A stretch of DNA of 64,000 nucleotides, taken from IMG/VR virus record IMGVR_UViG_3300035698_010610, positions 26,315 through 90,314 of that record, one strand, 5' to 3'. Below the pieces are notes generated by a model. It made no database searches. It worked only from the letters and a program-made list of their open reading frames with translations, and was not told the origin of the DNA. Origin of the DNA: a virus. Both the position numbers and the translations under genes were made by a program. Positions 58,370-64,000 of the stretch are shown in pieces. Within the stretch, counting starts at the first letter, position 1, and every line of letters starts with the position of its first letter.

Positions 58370-58999
58370 CTATTCCTCAAGGCTGATTCTCCGCTGCGCC
58401 GACATCGGCGATGGAGGTTTGATTTTGACGGGCGGCTTGTAGACCCCGGTGCGGATGTCCTCAGTCAGGTTCCCGGTCGTCGTGTATTTTGCGGGTATCG
58501 TAAGGTGCTTCAACGGCTTCGGCTTCGGCTCTGGTGCTGGCGCTTCGACGCCGAACTGCGGAAGGAAATTCCCGATATCCATAAGGTGCCCCGGTGTCGG
58601 TGTCAGCCACCCGCAGGCAAGGGACCGAAGCCGCAGCGTGGCAGTGCAATACGCCGAATCAAACCCGGTGTTTATGCTGTACTCCGAAGCGACGAAATTG
58701 CCGGTCACGCCGTTCAGTTGGGTGGAGTCTTGGAAATCCACGGCCACGGCCTGCCCGAGCAGTCCCTCAAGCGCGACCTCCCATCCGACGTTGTGCCACG
58801 GCACGAGAATATCAAGGTCGATGGTGATCGTCGGTGCCAGCAAGAGAGGGCTGGCGATGCCGTTCGGTGAATACATCGACACGTCCGGTTGCTCGGTGTC
58901 CAAAGCGGCGCTTTCGATCTCGGCTGCGAACAACGTGGGGAGCGCACCCGAATTCAGACGGCATCGAAGCGTTTGCGATTGGACAATGTGCGATGCCAT
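58370..58999 (-). CDS. Hypothetical, possibly structural protein
   Basis: 209 residues from ATG 58999 (ATG 59002 also possible; GGAGG upstream). Beta-rich: ITIDLDILVPWHNVGWEVAL, TGNFVASEYSINTGFDSAYC. A Pro/Lys-rich linker (APAPEPKPKPLKH) precedes the tail RRISLEE. Could be a virion protein, placed between glycan genes and tail genes. Confidence 0.55.
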   Translation of the reverse strand: MASHIVQSQTLRCRLNSGALPTLFAAEIESAALDTEQPDVSMYSPNGIASPLLLAPTITIDLDILVPWHNVGWEVALEGLLGQAVAVDFQDSTQLNGVTGNFVASEYSINTGFDSAYCTATLRLRSLACGWLTPTPGHLMDIGNFLPQFGVEAPAPEPKPKPLKHLTIPAKYTTTGNLTEDIRTGVYKPPVKIKPPSPMSAQRRISLEE

Positions 59000-59706
59000 C
59001 ATTTCCTCCAGCACGCGAAGACCGGGGAGCGTCGCCAAATTTCAATCAATCCGGACGCTTGCGACGCCGCTTGCATTACCCGTTGATAAACGTATTGGTC
59101 GCGGTCCGTGCCGGTTGCGTTGTCGTAGATAATGATGCTGCCGCCATCGATCAACCGCGACCGCATCCAGATAAACGCCTCGGCCCACGCTTCGGCCAAC
59201 TCCTCGCAGAACCGCCACCGCTGGGCCTTCGCGTCATGGTTGACGTGATGCGGCTCGCCCGTCAGGAAATTCGAGTACGACTGCGCCCACGAGCCCTGCG
59301 AGTTGAACAGGGCGACGCTATTCTCGCCAGGGAAGTCGCCGCCAACCAGCGATTGCCAGCCGGTATAGGAAACCGGAAGCCGTTGCCGGTGGTGCATTAG
59401 CCGCGAGAGGTTCCAATAGTCATCGCCCATTCCATCCTCACCGCTCGGCGGTTCGACGCCCATCACCGGACACCCGGAGTGGAGACAGAGTTCAAGGAAT
59501 TCGCCGGGGCCGGGGCCGATGTCGAACACCACGCCCGGCGTCCCGTTCTTCACGAATGGGCACACGGCCTCGATGTAGTCCGCCTTGGCCTTCAGTCTCG
59601 CGGCGCGGTTGTATTTCTTCCGCATGTACGAGGTCGATGCCGCCTCCTCATAGTCACTGAGCCACTGCCGGGATGGAATTTCAAGCAGATCGAGTTCTGG
59701 GGTCAT
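58999..59706 (-). CDS. SAM-dependent methyltransferase-like protein
   Basis: 235 residues. VVFDIGPGPGEFLELCLHSG then PVMGVEPP is motif I and strand 2. AEAFIWMRSRLIDGGSIIIY fits strand 5. The target is unknown. Overlaps the GT2 gene upstream. Confidence 0.75.
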   Translation of the reverse strand: MTPELDLLEIPSRQWLSDYEEAASTSYMRKKYNRAARLKAKADYIEAVCPFVKNGTPGVVFDIGPGPGEFLELCLHSGCPVMGVEPPSGEDGMGDDYWNLSRLMHHRQRLPVSYTGWQSLVGGDFPGENSVALFNSQGSWAQSYSNFLTGEPHHVNHDAKAQRWRFCEELAEAWAEAFIWMRSRLIDGGSIIIYDNATGTDRDQYVYQRVMQAASQASGLIEIWRRSPVFACWRK

Positions 59707-60376
59707 AGCCGATCAATTCTAGCATGGCTTTCCGAGCTTCCGTGACCCGGGCACGGTGCCCTGGTTCGCGATAAATTGCCTCATCCCCCGTCGCGCCCGG
59801 CAGGAGTTCAAAGTCAGCGGGGATGATCTCGTGCCGCCGCCGGAGCCCTATTGAGAATACCCGATCTGCTTTTGACTCCAATAGGCCATCGACCCCATGC
59901 ACGGAAACCCACGGCCGAAACGCCTCGTCGATCCACCTCCGATCGAACGCCGCCCCCCACCCCAGCAGCACCTCCTGAGCGTCACCCCAAACCAGCGAGC
60001 GGTGCAGCTTGGCGTGTCCAGGCGGCATAGCGGCAACGATCCGCAATGGGTCGCGGCAGAAGGCGGCGAGGATCGCATCCCAGTTGCGTGGCTCGTTGTC
60101 GTCGTCGCAGGTCAGAATCAGATCGTTGCGAGCAATTCGGGCGGCCTCGAACCGCCCCCAAGTCCGGGCGTTTCGTGGCGACTGAATCACGCGGACCTCC
60201 TGACGCCCCCACGGGCCGACCGGCAGGACGCCGGAATTGTCCCAGATCAACACCTCGTCGACCGCCGGGATTGCCAGCAGCCCCCTGGCAATCTGGGCAA
60301 GATTTGCGGGCCGAGCCCAATTGAGGAGCACGCCCGTCACCCCGGAACCTGCTAGGGTCGAAGGAAACCCGTTCAT
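59681..60376 (-). CDS. GT2-type glycosyltransferase, paralog pair B
   Basis: 231 residues. VLIWDNSG, RIARNDLILTCDDDNEPRNW (D-D-D), EVLLGWGAAFDRRWIDEAFR and ESKADRVFSIGLRRRHEIIP line up with the gene at 54655. ATG 60376 chosen; an upstream GTG at 60421 would add 15 residues. Confidence 0.8.
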   Translation of the reverse strand: MNGFPSTLAGSGVTGVLLNWARPANLAQIARGLLAIPAVDEVLIWDNSGVLPVGPWGRQEVRVIQSPRNARTWGRFEAARIARNDLILTCDDDNEPRNWDAILAAFCRDPLRIVAAMPPGHAKLHRSLVWGDAQEVLLGWGAAFDRRWIDEAFRPWVSVHGVDGLLESKADRVFSIGLRRRHEIIPADFELLPGATGDEAIYREPGHRARVTEARKAMLELIGYDPRTRSA

Positions 60377-60450
60377 CTTGGCCGCCCTTGCGTTCAAATG
60401 GTCCGGTTGAATATCCAACACGGGAACCCGTTCGAGCTGTCAAACAGCGT

Positions 60451-61137
60451 TTACGGGCGTTCTGACGGGGGGAACGATAACCACTTCCCCGCCCGGCGGG
60501 CTGGCGTCTTGGCGTTCCAGTCTCGCCGCCGGGTGGAGGCGTCCCCGATGTGCTCCACGAAACCGGGGCAGTGCTGAACCCACGGGAGTTGTTTTTCCCG
60601 GCAGAACCGGCCGAGCCATATCTCCGTCATGGCCAACGCCCCTCGGCCTGGACGTGCCAGCAAGAGGCGGCGAGCAGATGCGGCTGGCAGGACAATTGCC
60701 AAGGCGCCGTAGCATCGTCGAGGCAGATCGTCGCCAACAATTTCAAACCAGCCTCTCGGCCGATCCCGCTGCGTAAATTCTGAGGTGTAAAGCGACAGGA
60801 CGCCCGGCTGTTTGCCAACCGTCGGCCATAGCTGCGGCTCCAGCCACGCCCGCAGGTCGCGGCAAACGTAGATGTCGTCCTGGAAGATCAGGTAAGCGTC
60901 TGCGGCTGGCCGCTTTGCAACCATCTCGCCTACTGCTCGGAAGAAGTTGGGCCATGGCCCCTTGGCGACCGTGCTTTCGCTCGCACGATGCGTTGCCGGG
61001 ACCGGGGAGCCCGGCTCACTGTAAACCGTTGGCGATTCCCAACCCGCCGCAGCGATAGACTGTAGAGTTGTAGGCAGGTAATTGGCACCATCGCGAAGCG
61101 ACGTTGTAACGCCAACTGACCAACGAAAGCGGCCCAT
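60451..61137 (-). CDS. Glycosyltransferase-like protein, GT-A fold
   Basis: 228 residues. WSVGVTTSLRDGANYLPTTL, then ADAYLIFQDDIYVCRDLRAW (the QDD is the metal site) and CYGALAIVLPAASARRLLL. Ends FVEHIGDASTRR, a typical acceptor-site His. Transfers an unknown sugar. Confidence 0.7.
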   Translation of the reverse strand: MGRFRWSVGVTTSLRDGANYLPTTLQSIAAAGWESPTVYSEPGSPVPATHRASESTVAKGPWPNFFRAVGEMVAKRPAADAYLIFQDDIYVCRDLRAWLEPQLWPTVGKQPGVLSLYTSEFTQRDRPRGWFEIVGDDLPRRCYGALAIVLPAASARRLLLARPGRGALAMTEIWLGRFCREKQLPWVQHCPGFVEHIGDASTRRRDWNAKTPARRAGKWLSFPPSERP

Positions 61138-61141
61138 CGGT

Positions 61142-61786
61142 TCACGGTTCTCCTCCAAAATGATACTGCCCTCGCTCAATTGTCGGCGCGTCGTGCTCGG
61201 CAACGAGCGACGCCGCATGGTCATCGTAGAGTTCCGCAGACGATCCGCCCTGCGTGCTGTTGAGGTGGCTCAAGTTCCGCAACCGCTCCAGGTCAACCGG
61301 CAGGTCATCCTCCATTCGCTCCAAGCGTATCACGTCACCGACCTCCGTACCATCCGCCCACTGCCACCACTCGTGCTGCGGGCGGGTGAAGTCGAACCGC
61401 AGCCGCTTCCGGTGAGCCTTTCCAGCAACCGCCAACGCCACCCACTCGCAGGACGGTGGCCAGTCGCATCGCTCTCGCAGGAACCGCCAGATGGAGGCGT
61501 ACCGATCCCACGGGTTGCGGATGATGATGAACGGCCGCGACCGCTCGAATAGAGATCGCGGCACGAAGTCTCGCTTGACCAACTCGCGGGGCTGGTAATG
61601 ATGGCAGGCCAAGATCGGTCCACCGTCGAGCGGATATTGCGTGATGACTGGCTTGGCGGCGCTGTACGGTTCACGGATCAGGATGTCCTGACCACGAGAA
61701 GCGAGGCGAGTATGCAGCGACGTTCCGCCAGTCCGTGGTATCCACACCCAAAGCCTACGACCACCGGCCATCAGGACAGCCCCCAT
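61142..61786 (-). CDS. Sulfotransferase-like protein
   Basis: 214 residues. LWVWIPRTGGTSLHTRLASR is the phosphosulfate loop (x-P-R/K-T-G-G-T) and FIIIRNPWDRYASIWRFLRE the 3'-phosphate motif. Second sulfotransferase-type enzyme of the cluster. ATG 61786 or 61771. Confidence 0.8.
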   Translation of the reverse strand: MGAVLMAGGRRLWVWIPRTGGTSLHTRLASRGQDILIREPYSAAKPVITQYPLDGGPILACHHYQPRELVKRDFVPRSLFERSRPFIIIRNPWDRYASIWRFLRERCDWPPSCEWVALAVAGKAHRKRLRFDFTRPQHEWWQWADGTEVGDVIRLERMEDDLPVDLERLRNLSHLNSTQGGSSAELYDDHAASLVAEHDAPTIERGQYHFGGEP

Positions 61787-62320
61787 CTATCTGCGGGTTT
61801 GGGGTTCGTGCTTCGCCCACCCGCCGTGAGCGACAGTAAAGCCCGCGTTGAGTACCTTCATGCTGAACGCAGAGCAAATGCAGCCTCGAATGTTGCACCC
61901 GTCGTCCGTGTAATCCCAAGCAAACCACGGAGGCTTGATACGCTCCAGAACGGAACGGTGGCACCGCCACAACGCACAGTGCATCGACGACGCCGGACCC
62001 CATGTCGTTTCATGTGAGAATTCACCTTCGTATTCGCAGCCGACAACGTCGGCGTCGATTTCCAGGAACGGCGCGGTCTGCCTCGGGTTCGGCCGAATGT
62101 CGTTGTCAGCAAAAATGAACTGCTCCGCGTTCGTCTTCAACGCGACGTGCTTGATCCCGTAGTTGTACGCGCAGCAGATGTCGCGAAACATGCCCGTGTG
62201 CGTTCGCACCCTTTCCCGGGGAATCCCGACAGCGTGCAACCACTCGATCAGGTCAAGTGTGACCAGATTGTTCGGGTACGCGAGAATGACGGCGATGGTT
62301 TTCTCGGGGTCAAACCGCAT
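61787..62320 (-). CDS. Glycosyltransferase-like protein, GT-A fold
   Basis: 177 residues. IAVILAYPNNLVTLDLIEWL, then AEQFIFADNDIRPNPRQTAP (D-N-D metal site) and SSMHCALWRCHRSVLERIKP. Short, lacking the usual C-terminal region. It ends 1 nt before the next gene starts. Confidence 0.7.
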   Translation of the reverse strand: MRFDPEKTIAVILAYPNNLVTLDLIEWLHAVGIPRERVRTHTGMFRDICCAYNYGIKHVALKTNAEQFIFADNDIRPNPRQTAPFLEIDADVVGCEYEGEFSHETTWGPASSMHCALWRCHRSVLERIKPPWFAWDYTDDGCNIRGCICSAFSMKVLNAGFTVAHGGWAKHEPQTRR

Positions 62321-63994
62321 TTACTCGAACCTCTCGATGATGAAAAGGGCATAGAAGTTTGGCCTGTTGTCCGTCAGGTCGTGCGTGTCGTGCGCCTTGA
62401 AGTCGGCATCCCCGCCAGCGGAGTCAATGCCGTCAGTCGTCGATCCAGTAACCCACATCCATACTTGCGTTCCGGCTTCCTCTACGACCGAAACCGCGCA
62501 CGACCCGTCGTGGTGGTGCGCAGTGTGGTCTACGTGGTCGGTGTGATTGTTGGTGGCACCCGTTCCGTCCTTCCCGTGATAATCGTATCCGCCCGTGGCG
62601 GCTAGGGCATATTCATTCTCCCTCGCCCCTTCCGTCCAGACGCCAGCGCCGACGGGGAATTTACCTTTGAGTGCCGCTAACACCCGCCACCCCTCGGGGA
62701 TGCTCGCCTCCGAGGCGTTCCACATTTTCACCGTGCCGATTTTGTCGTCCATGTAATCGGTCACGCAGACGCGGATCAGCACGTCGCTTTCGTCCTTCGA
62801 CCAGAGGTAGCCGATGACTGCGTCTGCAAAGATGCACGGGTCGCCCGACATCCCGTTGGCGTCGTGCGGAAGCTGAACGTAGAATGCGTCGCCCGTTACA
62901 CCGGTGCCGTCTGCGTCGCAGTTCTTGCAGGACACTTGACTCCCGGACCAGTCGGATTGCGCTTTCGCCCATCGTATCAGCGGTGTACTGTAGTCCGAGT
63001 CGCAAGTGTAAGCTCCGCATTCAGATTCCTCGTAGGCGATCACGTCGCCAGTGGCAACGGAATGCGTAAACCAGTCGCGCTCCGGCAACACCACGTCGAT
63101 GGTCGTTTCTGTGTCCGGGCTGGCCCCGAGGCAGTCGTCACATGGATTGATCTGAACCCACGGACAATCATGCGACACGTCTGCGTCGGCAGACGCCTGC
63201 GTGGCTTTACCCCATTGCACCGTGCCGCCGGGTGCCCCGCAGAGGAAGACGTACCTCCCCAGCCTGTCGTCCCACTGCGCTTTGAACTTGTCCCCGGCGG
63301 AACCGCTAAATTTGTAATTCGCGGCAGCCGCCTCGTTGTAAACCGTAATCGGCGACGAATAGGATGCAAGCGGATTGTAGCCGTCCCAGTAACGATCGAC
63401 GGTGCAAGACTGGCTTGCGTCTGTCGTCGCCATGTCGTAACTGAGCGTCACCTTGATGAACTGGGCAATCATGTCCATCTCGACGATTTCCCAGCGGCGG
63501 GAGTCAGGCATGTACTTGGCGAAACCGTCGGCCCCCGTTTGCCCGCCGAGCGTCGCTGGTTTGCTGAATTTGCCGAGCATGTCCCAAACGGTGAATTCGA
63601 CTTCCGGCTTCCCCGTCCCCGACGTTTCATAAACCGCGCCATCGCCGTAAAGCAGTTTCGCAGTCGCGGAACCATCTAGCGACAAGGCCGCTGTCAACTC
63701 GAATCGCCACAAGTCCATTGGCGGCGTTATCATCTCCCATCGACCGGTCTGCGGGTTCAGCCCGGCATAGACTCGCGAACCGATCCCGTGCGGGAAAATG
63801 CCCCCTCCGATCCCGGCCGTGTCGTGGATGTTCGTGGGATGATAGAGCGTTGCGGTGCGCGGGCCGGAGCTGCCGTCAAGTGTGTATTTCCAATCGCCGT
63901 GCAGCAGGAGTGCTTTTGCGTTCTCTGCCCGCATGCAGTCGGGGTTGTCCGCGTCAACAATTGCACCGACCCCAATCGTGCCCGGCCGCTTCAT
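62321..63994 (-). CDS. Tail-collar-type structural protein
   Basis: 557 residues from the first ATG, but the true start may lie beyond the right edge. The C-terminal part has SIPEGWRVLAALKGKFPVGA, the P-x-G-W...G-x-F-P-V-G motif of phage tail-collar domains, then a His/Asp-rich loop (NNHTDHVDHTAHHHDGS) and DNRPNFYALFIIERFE. The middle is beta-rich with several Cys pairs (CDDC, CKNC). Probably a tail fibre or adhesin; the glycan cluster follows directly. Confidence 0.75.
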   Translation of the reverse strand: MKRPGTIGVGAIVDADNPDCMRAENAKALLLHGDWKYTLDGSSGPRTATLYHPTNIHDTAGIGGGIFPHGIGSRVYAGLNPQTGRWEMITPPMDLWRFELTAALSLDGSATAKLLYGDGAVYETSGTGKPEVEFTVWDMLGKFSKPATLGGQTGADGFAKYMPDSRRWEIVEMDMIAQFIKVTLSYDMATTDASQSCTVDRYWDGYNPLASYSSPITVYNEAAAANYKFSGSAGDKFKAQWDDRLGRYVFLCGAPGGTVQWGKATQASADADVSHDCPWVQINPCDDCLGASPDTETTIDVVLPERDWFTHSVATGDVIAYEESECGAYTCDSDYSTPLIRWAKAQSDWSGSQVSCKNCDADGTGVTGDAFYVQLPHDANGMSGDPCIFADAVIGYLWSKDESDVLIRVCVTDYMDDKIGTVKMWNASEASIPEGWRVLAALKGKFPVGAGVWTEGARENEYALAATGGYDYHGKDGTGATNNHTDHVDHTAHHHDGSCAVSVVEEAGTQVWMWVTGSTTDGIDSAGGDADFKAHDTHDLTDNRPNFYALFIIERFE

Positions 63995-64000
63995 GGCCTC

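Overview
The window looks like an internal part of a tailed-phage genome or prophage from a GC-rich host. Phage hallmarks are a large terminase subunit (3087-4760, minus), three ParB-like nuclease-domain proteins, a RecB-type nuclease with a RecT annealing protein (40774-42479), a DUF1064-type nuclease, an XRE repressor, and a tail-collar-type protein at the right edge. Portal, capsid, most tail genes, DNA polymerase, lysis genes and any integrase are not visible and presumably lie outside. A planctomycete host is my best inference. A secreted protein ends in an SLA1-homology (SHD1) domain, which is common in Planctomycetota, and a Ycf46-like ATPase, Ycf35/DUF1257 and DUF2997 set is present, a set seen mainly in cyanobacteria and planctomycetes.

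Layout. 1-345 (minus) holds the end of an operon that runs off the left edge. 405-3199 (plus) is a tightly overlapping set behind a TATAAT promoter and a 27-bp palindrome: DnaB-N-like protein, DUF1064 nuclease, zinc ribbons, a YiiX-like papain-fold protein and a membrane peptide. 3087-9145 (minus) is the terminase operon with a helix-turn-helix/zinc protein, a TET-associated-type glycosyltransferase, a ParB-like protein, tiny peptides and a GNAT enzyme. 9300-10239 (plus) and the repressor at 10236-10517 (minus) flank a control region with an operator-like inverted repeat and a chain of RNA hairpins. 11376-32760 (plus) is a long early-type array of about 47 small genes, many with a CCCGGAGAG leader. 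In it sit the Ycf46/Ycf35-like module, two methyltransferase-like proteins, an HNH protein, coiled-coil proteins and the SHD1 protein. 33190-43253 (plus) is a recombination and replication module: ParB-like protein, an SF2 helicase interrupted by an intein, RecB and RecT. It contains two large intergenic arrays of degenerate GG-every-5-nt repeats. 43350-44325 holds three small genes, each set off by a terminator.

44367-63994 (minus) is the most striking block. A tail-collar-type protein is followed by about two dozen overlapping genes, most of them for making and decorating a glycan: GDP-mannose 4,6-dehydratase, a DegT-family aminotransferase, a cupin, a hexapeptide acetyltransferase, a NodZ/fucosyltransferase-like protein, two sulfotransferase-like proteins, three SAM methyltransferases, a B12-binding radical SAM enzyme and about ten glycosyltransferases, many in paralogous pairs.

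The best leads are four: the homing endonuclease nested out of frame inside the helicase intein; the two pentanucleotide arrays, which fit a G2-N3 quadruplex pattern and a regular phase rule; the phage-borne glycan cassette next to the receptor-binding region; and several candidate structured RNAs. All family names come from motifs read by eye; no database search was run.
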